Source of the DNA: UBA946 sp031550725
Lineage (GTDB): Bacteria; Bacillota; Clostridia; Oscillospirales; Ruminococcaceae
NCBI GenBank assembly: GCA_031550725.1
Contig: JAVBOH010000025.1
Coordinates: 1-47,752 of the forward strand
Direction: 5' to 3'
DNA: 47,752 bases
Part shown: piece after piece, positions 1 to 7,788 of the stretch
How the letters are laid out: each line of letters begins with the position of its first letter
Position numbering within the stretch: position 1 is the stretch's first letter
Translations under genes and position numbers: made by a program
Notes under the pieces: generated by a model
The model's input: only the letters and a program-made list of their open reading frames with translations
Databases searched by the model: none
Told to the model about the DNA's origin: nothing

Positions 1-278
1 CACGTTATATTAAACGTGGTGGGCAAGTTTGGGTAAAAATATTCCCAGATAAGCCAGTAACACAAAAACCTGCCGAAACCCGTATGGGTAGCGGAAAAGG
101 TTCGCCAGAATACTGGGTAGCAGTTGTTAAGCCGGGCAGAGTTATGTTTGAAATTGGTGGCATCGCTGAAGATGTAGCGCGCGAAGCATTAAGACTTGCC
201 GCACACAAACTTCCGATTCGTTGCAAAACTGTGACACGTGCAGAACTTGAAATGGATGGTGAAAGCAGTGAAAACTAA
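1..278 (+). CDS. rplP: 50S ribosomal protein L16 (5' truncated)
   Basis: Only the C-terminal 91 codons lie in the window; the reading frame begins at base 3. L16 binds 23S rRNA near the peptidyl-transferase centre and A-site tRNA. The conserved stretches PDKPVTQKPAETRMGSGKG, WVAVVKPGRVMFEI and REALRLAAHKLP are all present, so identity is certain. The gene overlaps rpmC by about 11 nt, as expected within the S10 operon. Codon use is odd for this operon: Lys is mostly AAA and Gln is CAA, with GCG/CGC/TCG codons, unlike the genes after rplN (see findings). Confidence 0.97.
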   Translation, partial: RYIKRGGQVWVKIFPDKPVTQKPAETRMGSGKGSPEYWVAVVKPGRVMFEIGGIAEDVAREALRLAAHKLPIRCKTVTRAELEMDGESSEN

Positions 279-480
279 AAAGTTTGTTGATGAAATTAAA
301 AATAAAACACCGGATGAACTAGCCGGCGAATTGGTTTCCGCAAAAAAGGAACTCTTTAATTTAAGATTCCAAAATGCGACGAACCAATTGGAAAACACCG
401 CTCGCATTACGGAAGTTCGTCGTAATATCGCAAGAATACAAACCATTATTACCCAGAAACAAAAAGGTTTAGTGAAGTAG
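268..480 (+). CDS. rpmC: 50S ribosomal protein L29
   Basis: Small helical-hairpin protein of the large subunit near the exit tunnel, the docking region for trigger factor and SRP. The hallmark ELFNLRFQ followed by QLENTARI-x-EVRRNIARI is intact. I chose the GTG at 268, which gives the usual MK start, over the in-frame ATG at 256; no strong Shine-Dalgarno decides it, and the overlap with rplP suggests translational coupling. Four of five Gln codons are CAA, as in rplP and unlike downstream ribosomal genes. Confidence 0.93.
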   Translation: MKTKKFVDEIKNKTPDELAGELVSAKKELFNLRFQNATNQLENTARITEVRRNIARIQTIITQKQKGLVK

Positions 481-501
481 AACCGAAAGGAGGAAATGCT
501 T

Positions 502-756
502 GTGGAAAGAAACCTTCGTAAAACAAGAATAGGCAAAGTAGTCAGTGACAAAATGGAAAAAACAATTGTTGTCGCTGTTGAAAATAATGTTCAACATCCA
601 CTTTATAAGAAGATCATTAAGCGTACGTATAAATTAAAAGCGCATGATGAAAACAATGAATGTGCGATTGGTGACAAAGTCCAAGTAATGGAAACAAGAC
701 CATTGTCGAAAGATAAAAGATGGCGTCTTGTCTCAATTCTTGAAAAAGCAAAATAA
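502..756 (+). CDS. rpsQ: 30S ribosomal protein S17
   Basis: Primary 16S rRNA-binding OB-fold protein. The N-terminus MERNLRKTRIGKVVSDKMEKTIVV-like matches the family exactly if translation starts at GTG 502. That start lies 8 nt after the AAAGGAGG at 486-493; the upstream in-frame ATG at 496 would be only 2 nt from it. Length 84 aa is normal. Lys codons are about 11 AAA to 3 AAG and both Gln codons are CAA, continuing the atypical codon pattern of the two preceding genes. Confidence 0.96.
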   Translation: MERNLRKTRIGKVVSDKMEKTIVVAVENNVQHPLYKKIIKRTYKLKAHDENNECAIGDKVQVMETRPLSKDKRWRLVSILEKAK

Positions 757-779
757 AACCCTAAGGAGGAGGCAAAACC

Positions 780-1148
780 ATGATCCAACAAGAATCTAGA
801 TTAAACGTAGCCGACAACTCAGGTGCAAAGGAATTGTTATGTATCCGTGTTTTAGGCGGTTCGACGAGAAGATATGGCGGTATCGGCGATGTGATTGTTG
901 CTGCGGTTAAAGAAGCAACACCAGGCGGCGTTGTTAAAAAAGGCGACGTTGTAAAGGCTGTAATCGTTCGTTCAGCAAAGGGTCTTCGTCGTGAGGATGG
1001 AACTTACATCCGTTTTGATGAAAACGCTGCTGTAATTGTTAAAGAAGATAAGAATCCTAAGGGAACTCGTATCTTTGGACCAGTTGCTCGTGAGCTACGT
1101 GATAAGGATTATATGAAGATTCTATCTCTTGCTCCAGAAGTACTATAA
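780..1148 (+). CDS. rplN: 50S ribosomal protein L14
   Basis: Universally conserved 122-aa protein at the subunit interface, full length. It starts MIQQESRLNVADNSGAKEL and ends ILSLAPEVL, both canonical. A strong AAGGAGG precedes the ATG. The gene appears to contain the codon-usage transition: the first third uses CAA, TCG, ACG and GCG codons, while from roughly 930 onward AAG replaces AAA as the main Lys codon, as in all later genes. This is the most likely junction of a recombination or assembly event. Confidence 0.98.
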   Translation: MIQQESRLNVADNSGAKELLCIRVLGGSTRRYGGIGDVIVAAVKEATPGGVVKKGDVVKAVIVRSAKGLRREDGTYIRFDENAAVIVKEDKNPKGTRIFGPVARELRDKDYMKILSLAPEVL

Positions 1149-1166
1149 AAGGAGGTGTCCCGTATT

Positions 1167-1493
1167 ATGAATAAGAAATTACACGTTAAAACCGGTGACA
1201 CCGTTGTTGTTCTTTCCGGTAAGGATAAGGGCAAGCAGGGTAAGGTTTTAGAGGTTTCCATTAAGGAACAAAAGGTTATTGTTGAAGGTCTTAACATCGC
1301 TACTAAGCACGTTAAGCCAAGACAGATGGGTCAGCAGGGCGGTATTGTTAACGTTGAAGCTCCTCTTTATGCTTCAAAGGTTAATGTTGTTTGCCCTAAG
1401 TGCGGCAAGCCAACTAGACTTGCTCACAAAATTGAAGCTGATGGCACTAAATCCAGAGTTTGCAAGCACGCAGACTGCGGAAAAGCTTATTAA
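1167..1493 (+). CDS. rplX: 50S ribosomal protein L24
   Basis: Assembly-initiator protein with an N-terminal KOW domain (residues about 6-35, with VVVLSGKDKGKQGKV). The C-terminal part carries CPKCGKPTRLAHK and a later RVCKHADCG, a four-Cys zinc-ribbon-like arrangement common in Firmicutes L24. ATG 1167 is the start; the in-frame GTG at 1155 lies inside the GGAGGTG Shine-Dalgarno and is rejected. It uses Lys AAG and Gln CAG, the codon style of the rest of the operon. Confidence 0.97.
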   Translation: MNKKLHVKTGDTVVVLSGKDKGKQGKVLEVSIKEQKVIVEGLNIATKHVKPRQMGQQGGIVNVEAPLYASKVNVVCPKCGKPTRLAHKIEADGTKSRVCKHADCGKAY

Positions 1494-1510
1494 GAAAGGA
1501 GAACATTATT

Positions 1511-2053
1511 ATGGCATCTAATTTAAAAGAACTTTATGTCAGCTCTGTTGCTCCTGCTCTTATGAAGCAGTTCGGCTACAAGAGTGTTATGCAGATTCCT
1601 AAGATTGATAAGGTTATTATCAATGTTGGTGCTGGTGAAGCTAAGGAAAATGCTAAGGTTATCGACGCTATCATGACTGATTTGGCTGCAATCACTGGTC
1701 AGAAACCAATCGTTTGTAAGGCTAAGAAATCAGTTGCTAACTTTAAGCTCCGTGAAGGCATGCCTATCGGTGTTAAGGTTACTCTAAGAAGTGAAAATAT
1801 GTACGAGTTCCTCGACAGACTTTTCAATGTTGCATTCCCACGTGTTCGTGACTTCAGAGGAATCAACGGCAACTCCTTCGACGGCAGAGGTAACTACTCT
1901 ACTGGTATCAAGGAACAGCTTATTTTCCCTGAAATCGAGTACGATAAAATAGACAAGGTTCGTGGTATGGATATTAATATCATCACAACCGCTAAGACTG
2001 ACGAAGAGGCTAAGGCTCTACTTGAGCTTATGGGCGCTCCATTCGCTAAGTAA
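1511..2053 (+). CDS. rplE: 50S ribosomal protein L5
   Basis: Binds 5S rRNA and helix 84 and contacts P-site tRNA and S13. Full length at 180 aa; the motifs NVGAGEA, GQKPIVCKAKKSVANFKLREG and FPEIEYDKI are intact. The ATG at 1511 follows AAAGGAG (1495-1501). Upstream in-frame codons run into the end of rplX and are rejected because MASNLKELY is the family-like start. Confidence 0.97.
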   Translation: MASNLKELYVSSVAPALMKQFGYKSVMQIPKIDKVIINVGAGEAKENAKVIDAIMTDLAAITGQKPIVCKAKKSVANFKLREGMPIGVKVTLRSENMYEFLDRLFNVAFPRVRDFRGINGNSFDGRGNYSTGIKEQLIFPEIEYDKIDKVRGMDINIITTAKTDEEAKALLELMGAPFAK

Positions 2054-2075
2054 TTTATAGGAGGGATAATCAAAA

Positions 2076-2261
2076 ATGGCTAAAAAAGCAATGGTGCTTA
2101 AACAGCAGAAAACTCCTAAGTTCTCTACTAGATCTTACAACAGATGTAAAATCTGCGGCAGACCTCATGCTTACCTCAGAAAGTTCGGCATTTGCCGTAT
2201 TTGCTTCAGAGAGCTTGCTCATGACGGTCAGATTCCAGGTGTTAAGAAGGCATCATGGTAA
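2076..2261 (+). CDS. rpsN: 30S ribosomal protein S14, zinc-binding (type Z)
   Basis: Sixty-one-residue S14 of the short zinc-containing class. The two CxxC pairs in CKICGRPHAYLRKFGICRICF are the zinc ligands. Organisms with this form sometimes also keep a zinc-free S14 for zinc starvation; none is in the window. The stop codon TAA (2259-2261) is buried in the stem of a strong hairpin that starts the unusual 113-nt spacer to rpsH. Confidence 0.97.
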   Translation: MAKKAMVLKQQKTPKFSTRSYNRCKICGRPHAYLRKFGICRICFRELAHDGQIPGVKKASW

Positions 2262-2311
2262 ATTACACCTTCGGTGAAATTTACCAATGAGAATTACCGA
2301 AGGTAATTCTC
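2257..2311 (+). promoter_or_regulatory. Tandem hairpins in rpsN-rpsH spacer
   Basis: Hairpin A spans 2257-2285: a 13-bp stem with one mismatch and loop TTC, and it includes the rpsN stop codon. Hairpin B spans 2289-2311: a perfect 10-bp stem with loop GAA. The apical ACCTTCGGT of A is the exact reverse complement of ACCGAAGGT in B, so the two could pair with each other instead. No U-tract follows, so this is not a standard terminator. Candidate attenuation, processing or autoregulatory site. Confidence 0.6.
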
Positions 2312-2374
2312 TGGCTAAATCTTAACATGGAATTTATTATTTATCTCAATGTTTTATAAGGAGGTTAACTAGGT

Positions 2375-2773
2375 ATGCAAATTACTGATACTATTGCAGA
2401 CTTGCTTACTAGAATTCGTAATGCTAATTCTGCTAAGCATCCAACTGTTGACGTTCCTGCTTCAAATATGAAGAAAGCTATCACTCAGATCCTTGTTGAT
2501 GAGGGTTATCTGAAGAGCTTCCAGATTATCGATGATGGTAAGCAGGGTATCATAAGAATCACTCTCAAGTACGGAGAGAACAAATCACAGGTTATTACAG
2601 GTCTACGCAGAGTGTCCAAGCCTGGCTTGCGTATTTACTCAAGCTGCGAGGATATGCCTAAGGTTATGAAGGGTCTTGGCGTTGCTATCGTTTCAACATC
2701 TAAGGGTGTTATGACTGATAAGAAGGCTAGATCAATGAACATTGGCGGCGAAGTACTTGCATTTATTTGGTAA
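2375..2773 (+). CDS. rpsH: 30S ribosomal protein S8
   Basis: Central-domain 16S rRNA binder, and in E. coli the translational repressor of the spc operon. Full length at 132 aa: N-terminal TDTIADLLTRIRNAN and C-terminal STSKGVMTDKKAR followed by IGGEVLAFIW are canonical. ATG 2375 is preceded by AAGGAGG. It lies after an unusually long, structured spacer that could be a control site; whether S8 itself binds there is unknown. Confidence 0.98.
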   Translation: MQITDTIADLLTRIRNANSAKHPTVDVPASNMKKAITQILVDEGYLKSFQIIDDGKQGIIRITLKYGENKSQVITGLRRVSKPGLRIYSSCEDMPKVMKGLGVAIVSTSKGVMTDKKARSMNIGGEVLAFIW

Positions 2774-2788
2774 GGAGGAACACATAAA

Positions 2789-3334
2789 ATGTCTAGAATA
2801 GGTAGAAAAGTTATTAGTGTTCCTGCTGGCGTTGAAGTTAAAATCGATGGCAGCAACGTTACCGTAAAGGGACCTAAGGGTACACTAACAAGCTCATTTA
2901 ATTCCGATATGGAAATTAAGCTTGATGGCGCTGAAATTACAGTAAATCGTCCTTCCGACAAGAAGGATCACAGAGCACTTCACGGTCTTACAAGAACTCT
3001 TATCAATAACATGGTTGAGGGCGTTACCACTGGTTTCTCCAAGACTCTTGAAGTTGATGGTGTTGGTTACCGTGTTGCTAAGCAGGGTACAAACCTTGTT
3101 ATGACTTTAGGTTTCTCACATCAGGTTATCATGCCTGAGATCGACGGCATCACTATTGACGTTCCTGCTCCTAACAAGATCATTATTAATGGTATTGACA
3201 AGCAGAAGGTTGGTCAGTTTGCTGCTGAAGTTCGTGAGAAAAGACCACCAGAGCCTTATAAGGGCAAGGGTATTCACTATGCTGGTGAACGTATCATCCG
3301 TAAGGAAGGTAAGGCTGGTAAGGGTAAGAAATAA
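2789..3334 (+). CDS. rplF: 50S ribosomal protein L6
   Basis: L6 sits near the GTPase centre and the sarcin-ricin loop. Full length at 181 aa, with two L6 domains; the signature RPPEPYKGKGIHYAGE lies near the C-terminus. ATG 2789 has GGAGG upstream and follows rpsH by 15 nt. A 140-nt spacer with two hairpins separates it from rplR. Confidence 0.98.
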   Translation: MSRIGRKVISVPAGVEVKIDGSNVTVKGPKGTLTSSFNSDMEIKLDGAEITVNRPSDKKDHRALHGLTRTLINNMVEGVTTGFSKTLEVDGVGYRVAKQGTNLVMTLGFSHQVIMPEIDGITIDVPAPNKIIINGIDKQKVGQFAAEVREKRPPEPYKGKGIHYAGERIIRKEGKAGKGKK

Positions 3335-3380
3335 TAACTGCGTTGTTATTCATTTTTCTTACTACCTACAAAATGCATTT

Positions 3381-3449
3381 AAAGTGAAGATTATTTCACT
3401 TTCCTATTAAGGAAAATGGGACAGCTTGATTATATAGCTACTATTTTCC
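3381..3449 (+). promoter_or_regulatory. Two hairpins in rplF-rplR spacer
   Basis: The 140-nt gap between rplF and rplR has a perfect 8-bp hairpin at 3381-3402 (AAAGTGAA / TTCACTTT). A second, longer stem follows at 3411-3449 (GGAAAAT pairing with ATTTTCC, with an inner AGCT/AGCT). The rplR Shine-Dalgarno (AAAAGGAG) follows directly. There is no poly-U run. A spacer this long is unusual inside a spc operon, so a processing or regulatory element is plausible but unproven. Confidence 0.45.
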
Positions 3450-3474
3450 GCTTTGAAAAGGAGTTGAATTATAA

Positions 3475-3834
3475 ATGGTTAAGAAGATTAACAGAAAAGA
3501 AACTCGTGCAAAAAGACAGATCCGTGTTCGTTCAAAGATCAGCGGTACTGCTGCTTGCCCAAGACTTAATGTTTTCCGTTCTTCCACTCATATCTATGCT
3601 CAGATTATCGATGACGTTGCAGGCGTAACACTTGCTGCTTACTCCTCAATGGCTAAGGACTTTAATGGTAACGGCGGTAATCAGGACGGCGCATTTGAAG
3701 TAGGCAAAAAGCTTGCTGAAGTTGCTGCTGCTAAGGGTATTAAGGATGTTGTTTTCGATCGTGCAGGTTACCTTTATCACGGCAGAGTTGCAAGACTTGC
3801 TGATGGTGCTAGAGAAGGCGGCTTGAACTTCTAA
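3475..3834 (+). CDS. rplR: 50S ribosomal protein L18
   Basis: 5S rRNA-binding protein, 119 aa, full length. The start (KKINRKETRAKRQIRVR) and the end VFDRAGYLYHGRVARLADGA followed by REGGLNF are canonical. ATG 3475 has AAAAGGAG 10 nt upstream. Confidence 0.98.
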   Translation: MVKKINRKETRAKRQIRVRSKISGTAACPRLNVFRSSTHIYAQIIDDVAGVTLAAYSSMAKDFNGNGGNQDGAFEVGKKLAEVAAAKGIKDVVFDRAGYLYHGRVARLADGAREGGLNF

Positions 3835-3867
3835 TTCGTTTTTATTTTATTTAAGGAGGTTATTCTT

Positions 3868-4374
3868 TTGGCTAATGCTAAGATAGATGCTTCTGCTCTC
3901 GAACTTACTGAGAAGGTTGTTGCTATTAACAGAGTTTCAAAGACTGTTAAGGGCGGCCGTATATTCAAGTTTGCTGCACTTGTTGTAGTTGGCGATGGTA
4001 ACGGTACTGTTGGCTTCGGTATGGGTAAATCCGGCGAAGTTCCAGACGCTATCCGTAAGGGTATCGACGATGCTAAGAAGAATTTGATTAAGATTTCCCT
4101 TAAGGGAACTACTATTCCACATGAAATCATTGGTAAATATGGCGCTGGCGAAGTTCTTATGAAACCAGCTGCTCCTGGTACTGGTGTTATCGCAGGCGGC
4201 CCAGTTCGTGCGGTTGTTGAAATCGCTGGTATCAAGGATATCAGAACTAAGTCTTTGCGTTCCAACAATGCGTCAAACGTTGTTAAGGCTACTATTAATG
4301 GTCTTGCAAGATGCCGCAGTGCTAAGGAAATCGCTGAGATCAGAGGCAAGTCTGTTAAAGAAATTTTAGGTTAA
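3868..4374 (+). CDS. rpsE: 30S ribosomal protein S5
   Basis: S5 contributes to decoding fidelity and the mRNA-entry helicase. It has the N-terminal dsRNA-binding fold (RVSKTVKGGRIFKFAALVVV then GDGNGTVGFGMGK) and a C-terminal S5 domain. The start is a TTG at 3868, following AAGGAGG (3853-3859); there is no better ATG in frame. The ending is SVKEILG, 168 aa. Confidence 0.97.
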   Translation: MANAKIDASALELTEKVVAINRVSKTVKGGRIFKFAALVVVGDGNGTVGFGMGKSGEVPDAIRKGIDDAKKNLIKISLKGTTIPHEIIGKYGAGEVLMKPAAPGTGVIAGGPVRAVVEIAGIKDIRTKSLRSNNASNVVKATINGLARCRSAKEIAEIRGKSVKEILG

Positions 4375-4387
4375 GGAGGACTTGATT

Positions 4388-4564
4388 ATGGCACTAAAAA
4401 TTAAGCTCGTTAAGAGCCTTAACAGCTGCAAGAAAAAACAAATCGCTACTGCTAATTCTCTCGGACTCCGTAAGATTGGGACTGTTGTAGAACAGCCTGA
4501 TAACGAAGCTACAAGAGGTAAGATTACAGTTATCCGTCATCTTGTAGAGGTTACCGAAGCATAA
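4388..4564 (+). CDS. rpmD: 50S ribosomal protein L30
   Basis: Fifty-eight-residue bacterial L30, beginning MALKIKLVKS and containing ATANSLGLRKIGTVVEQPD. ATG 4388 is chosen over the TTG two codons upstream because it sits at correct spacing from AAGGAGG (4374-4380) and matches the family start. Confidence 0.97.
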   Translation: MALKIKLVKSLNSCKKKQIATANSLGLRKIGTVVEQPDNEATRGKITVIRHLVEVTEA

Positions 4565-4588
4565 AATTTGCAAGGAGGTGCACAAACT

Positions 4589-5029
4589 ATGAAAATTCAT
4601 GAATTATCCCCTGCTGCTGGTTCTACTAAGGACGTTAAGAGAATTGGTAGAGGTCACGGTTCAGGCTGGGGTAAGACTGCTGGTAAGGGCCATAAGGGTC
4701 AGAACTCTCGTTCAGGCGGCGGTGTAAGACCAGGCTTTGAGGGTGGTCAGATGCCTCTTCAGAGAAGAATTCCTAAGAGAGGCTTCAACAATATATTTGC
4801 TACTAAGTACACTATTATAAACGTACAGGACCTTGAGGTTTTCACTGAGGGTACTGTTGTTGATACAGAGCTTTTAATTGCTTCTGGTATCATCAAAAAA
4901 GAATACGACGGCGTTAAAGTTCTCGGTAATGGCGACATCACTAAAAATCTGACTGTTAAAGCTGCTGCTTTCTCAGGTTCAGCTAAGGAAAAAATCGAGA
5001 AGGCAGGCGGGAAGGCTGAGGTGATGTAA
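4589..5029 (+). CDS. rplO: 50S ribosomal protein L15
   Basis: Late-assembly large-subunit protein, 146 aa. It has the Gly/Lys-rich N-terminal extension (KRIGRGHGSGWGKTAGKGHK) and the motif FEGGQMPLQRRIPKRGF. ATG 4589 follows CAAGGAGGTG; an in-frame start at 4568 precedes the Shine-Dalgarno and is rejected. The stop is 1 nt before the secY GTG, indicating translational coupling. Confidence 0.97.
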   Translation: MKIHELSPAAGSTKDVKRIGRGHGSGWGKTAGKGHKGQNSRSGGGVRPGFEGGQMPLQRRIPKRGFNNIFATKYTIINVQDLEVFTEGTVVDTELLIASGIIKKEYDGVKVLGNGDITKNLTVKAAAFSGSAKEKIEKAGGKAEVM

Positions 5030-5030
5030 T

Positions 5031-6338
5031 GTGTTTACAACCTTCAGAAACGCTTGGAAGGTTCCCGAACTAAGGAAGAAAATCCTTTACACATTATTTA
5101 TCATTCTCATATTCAGAATAGGTTGTCATATACCTGTTCCGTTCCTCGATGCTGCTGCTTTGGCAGGCTCTTTGGAAGATAACGGCGGAAGTATCCTTAA
5201 CTATATGGATATCCTCTCCGGCGGTGCACTTTCTAAGGGAACATTATTTGCACTCGCAATTCAACCGTATATCAACGCATCTATCATCGTTCAGCTCCTT
5301 ACCTATGCTCTCCCTGTTCTGGAAAATATTCAGAAAGAGGGCGAGGAGGGAAGAAAGAAAATTCAGAAAATTACTGGGTATGTTGCTCTCGGTATTTCCG
5401 CAGTAATGTCCTATGCTTACTATGTTACTCAGCGTAACTATGGTGCTGTTAAGTATACTGAAGGTTTCTATGGCGTTTTCACTGCTATTACTATTACCCT
5501 TGCTTTTGCAGCAGGCTCTATGCTCGTTGTTTGGCTCGGTAACCGTATCAATGAAAATGGTATCGGTAACGGTATTTCAATGATTCTTTTCGCAGGTATC
5601 GTTTCAAGAGGACCTTCAAGTGTTCTCAAGATGTTCGAGCTTGTTGAGGCTGATATGAAGTATATCTTCGTTGTTCCGGTTGTTCTTATCGTTTTTGTTT
5701 TAATGATTGGTTTTATTGTTTTCATGAACGAATCAGAAAGACGTATCCCTATTGCTTATGCTAAACGTGTTGTTGGCAGAAAACAGTACGGCGGTCAGAA
5801 CACTCATATTCCGATAAAGATTGCGATGAGTGGTGTTATGCCTATCATCTTCGCAATGGCTATCATGTCATTGCCATCTACTATCGCTATGTTCGTTTCT
5901 GTTCCAACAGACCCTACTACTTTCTGGCAGAAGTTCTATGTTGGTTTCATCAAGTTCTTCAGCTACAAGAGTCCTTGGTATGCAGTTATTTACTTCCTGC
6001 TTATCATCGCTTTCAACTACTTCTACGTTGCAATGCAGTATAATCCGATTGAGATTGCAAATAATCTTCGTCAGAATAACGGTGGTATTCCAGGTATTCG
6101 TCCTGGTAAGCCAACTAGTGATTATATTCAGAAGATACTATCCAAGATTACTTTGCTTGGTGCATTCTTCCTAGGTGTTATCGCTATCTTCCCAATTCTT
6201 ACAAACTTAGCTATGCCGCAGCTTAATATAGCAATGGGCGGTACTTCAATTCTTATCATTGTAAGCGTTGTTCTTGAAACTGTCAGAACTCTTGAATCCC
6301 AGATGATGATGCGTCATCATAAGGGCTTCTTGGAATAA
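5031..6338 (+). CDS. secY: Protein translocase subunit SecY
   Basis: Channel-forming subunit of the SecYEG translocon, 435 aa with ten predicted membrane segments. Visible hallmarks are the early FRIGCHIPVPF, the plug region and SGGALSKGTLFALAIQPYI, and the cytoplasmic loops RRIPIAYAKR and GIPGIRPGKPTSDYI that contact ribosome and SecA. It starts at GTG 5031, with GAGGTGA at the end of rplO as Shine-Dalgarno. Its place after rplO and before adk is the usual Firmicutes order. Confidence 0.98.
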   Translation: MFTTFRNAWKVPELRKKILYTLFIILIFRIGCHIPVPFLDAAALAGSLEDNGGSILNYMDILSGGALSKGTLFALAIQPYINASIIVQLLTYALPVLENIQKEGEEGRKKIQKITGYVALGISAVMSYAYYVTQRNYGAVKYTEGFYGVFTAITITLAFAAGSMLVVWLGNRINENGIGNGISMILFAGIVSRGPSSVLKMFELVEADMKYIFVVPVVLIVFVLMIGFIVFMNESERRIPIAYAKRVVGRKQYGGQNTHIPIKIAMSGVMPIIFAMAIMSLPSTIAMFVSVPTDPTTFWQKFYVGFIKFFSYKSPWYAVIYFLLIIAFNYFYVAMQYNPIEIANNLRQNNGGIPGIRPGKPTSDYIQKILSKITLLGAFFLGVIAIFPILTNLAMPQLNIAMGGTSILIIVSVVLETVRTLESQMMMRHHKGFLE

Positions 6339-6362
6339 TTCATTTAATTGGAGGATATTAAT

Positions 6363-6995
6363 ATGAACTTGATTTTATTAGGTGCTCCGGGTGCAGGTAA
6401 AGGTACTCAGGCTGAGGTTATCAGCGAAAAGCTTAATATTCCGCAGATTTCCACAGGTAATATCTTGCGTGAGGCTGTAAAGAACGGCACAGATTGCGGT
6501 CTTAAGGCTAAAAGTTTCATGGAGAGCGGTGCTCTCGTTCCCGATGAAGTTGTTATCGGTATTCTTAAGGACAGAATTGCTGAAGATGACTGCCAGAGTG
6601 GTTATATCCTCGATGGTTTCCCAAGAACTGTTCCGCAGGCTGAGGCTCTTGAATCCATGGGCATTATCATTGATAAAGTTATCTCTATCGATGTTGCTGA
6701 TGAAAAAATTCAGGCTAGACTTTCAGGCAGACGTGTTTGCGAAAGCTGCGGTGCATCTTACCATACTGAATTCAAGCCTTCAAAGGTAGACGGTATCTGC
6801 GATAAGTGCGGCGGAAACTCCGTTCAGCGTAAGGACGATGCTCCTGAAACTGTTATCGAAAGACTTAAAACCTACCACGAACAGACTGCTCCTCTTGCTG
6901 ATTTCTATGCAAGCAAGGGTAAACTTGTTCGTATCGAAGGTCAGGAAGAAGTTCAGGACACATCCAAGCTAGTTCTTGATGCTGTTAATGCGTAA
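6363..6995 (+). CDS. adk: Adenylate kinase
   Basis: Converts ATP + AMP to 2 ADP in the cytoplasm. P-loop GAPGAGKGT lies at residues 7-15, the AMP-site ISTGNILR near 29-36, and DGFPRT further on. The LID domain is the long, zinc-binding type with two Cys pairs (CESC and CDKC), as in Gram-positive adenylate kinases. ATG 6363 lies just after GGAGGATATTA; the upstream TTG at 6348 is rejected. 210 aa. Confidence 0.98.
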   Translation: MNLILLGAPGAGKGTQAEVISEKLNIPQISTGNILREAVKNGTDCGLKAKSFMESGALVPDEVVIGILKDRIAEDDCQSGYILDGFPRTVPQAEALESMGIIIDKVISIDVADEKIQARLSGRRVCESCGASYHTEFKPSKVDGICDKCGGNSVQRKDDAPETVIERLKTYHEQTAPLADFYASKGKLVRIEGQEEVQDTSKLVLDAVNA

Positions 6996-7007
6996 GGAAT
7001 ATATTTA

Positions 7008-7763
7008 ATGATTAAGGTTAAATCCAAATCCGAAATTGAGAAGATGCGAATAGCCGGTACTATTGCCGGAAACGCTCTTCATCATGGAGGACGTTCTATA
7101 AGACCTGGTATGACTACATTTGAGCTTGACAAAATCATTCACGATTATATAATAAAGAATGGTGCTAAGCCGTCATTTCTTCATTATAACGGTTTTCCTG
7201 CTTCTGCTTGTATCTCCATTAATAATCAGGTTATTCATGGTATACCATCAAAGAGTGTGAAAATTAACGAGGGTGACATTGTCAGCATTGATGTTGGTGC
7301 ATATATAGGCGGTTACCACGGCGATACGGCTTATACGTTCGCTTGCGGTAATATTTCAGAAGATGCGACAGCTCTTTTAAAGGTTACTGAGGAAAGTCTT
7401 TACCTCGGTATCGAGCAAGCCATAATTGGAAACCGTATTGGTGACATTGGGCATGCAGTAGAAGAACACTGCCTTTCTTATAACTTCGGCGTTGTCAAAA
7501 AGTATATCGGTCATGGTGTCGGTAAGGATTTGCATGAATCTCCTGAAGTTCCTAACTATGGAAAAAACGGTCACGGACCAAGACTTATTTCTGGTATGAC
7601 AATCGCTATTGAACCTATGATTAATGCAGTTGGGGAGGATGTCAAAGTTCTTCCGGACGGCTGGACTGTATTGACTAAATCAGGTTCGCTATCAGCTCAC
7701 TTCGAGCACACTGTTGCTATTACTCCCGATGGCCCTGTTATTTTAACTAAGCCGACCATTTAA
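7008..7763 (+). CDS. map: Methionine aminopeptidase, type I
   Basis: Removes the initiator Met from nascent proteins. 251 aa, without the N-terminal zinc extension. The five metal ligands are recognisable: the two Asp in SIDVGAYIGGYHGD, the His in GHGVGKDLHE, the Glu in AIEPM, and the last Glu in FEHTVA. It is 12 nt after adk, in the classic secY-adk-map order. Confidence 0.98.
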   Translation: MIKVKSKSEIEKMRIAGTIAGNALHHGGRSIRPGMTTFELDKIIHDYIIKNGAKPSFLHYNGFPASACISINNQVIHGIPSKSVKINEGDIVSIDVGAYIGGYHGDTAYTFACGNISEDATALLKVTEESLYLGIEQAIIGNRIGDIGHAVEEHCLSYNFGVVKKYIGHGVGKDLHESPEVPNYGKNGHGPRLISGMTIAIEPMINAVGEDVKVLPDGWTVLTKSGSLSAHFEHTVAITPDGPVILTKPTI

Positions 7764-7788
7764 CTTTATTTGCGGGAGGGTTCATCTA

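Noticed and set aside
189..551. Long minus-strand ORF opposite rplP/rpmC/rpsQ
   Set aside because: Shadow of well-conserved ribosomal genes; no ribosome-binding site or family resemblance. The same applies to other antisense ORFs in the ribosomal region (for example 3831-4349).
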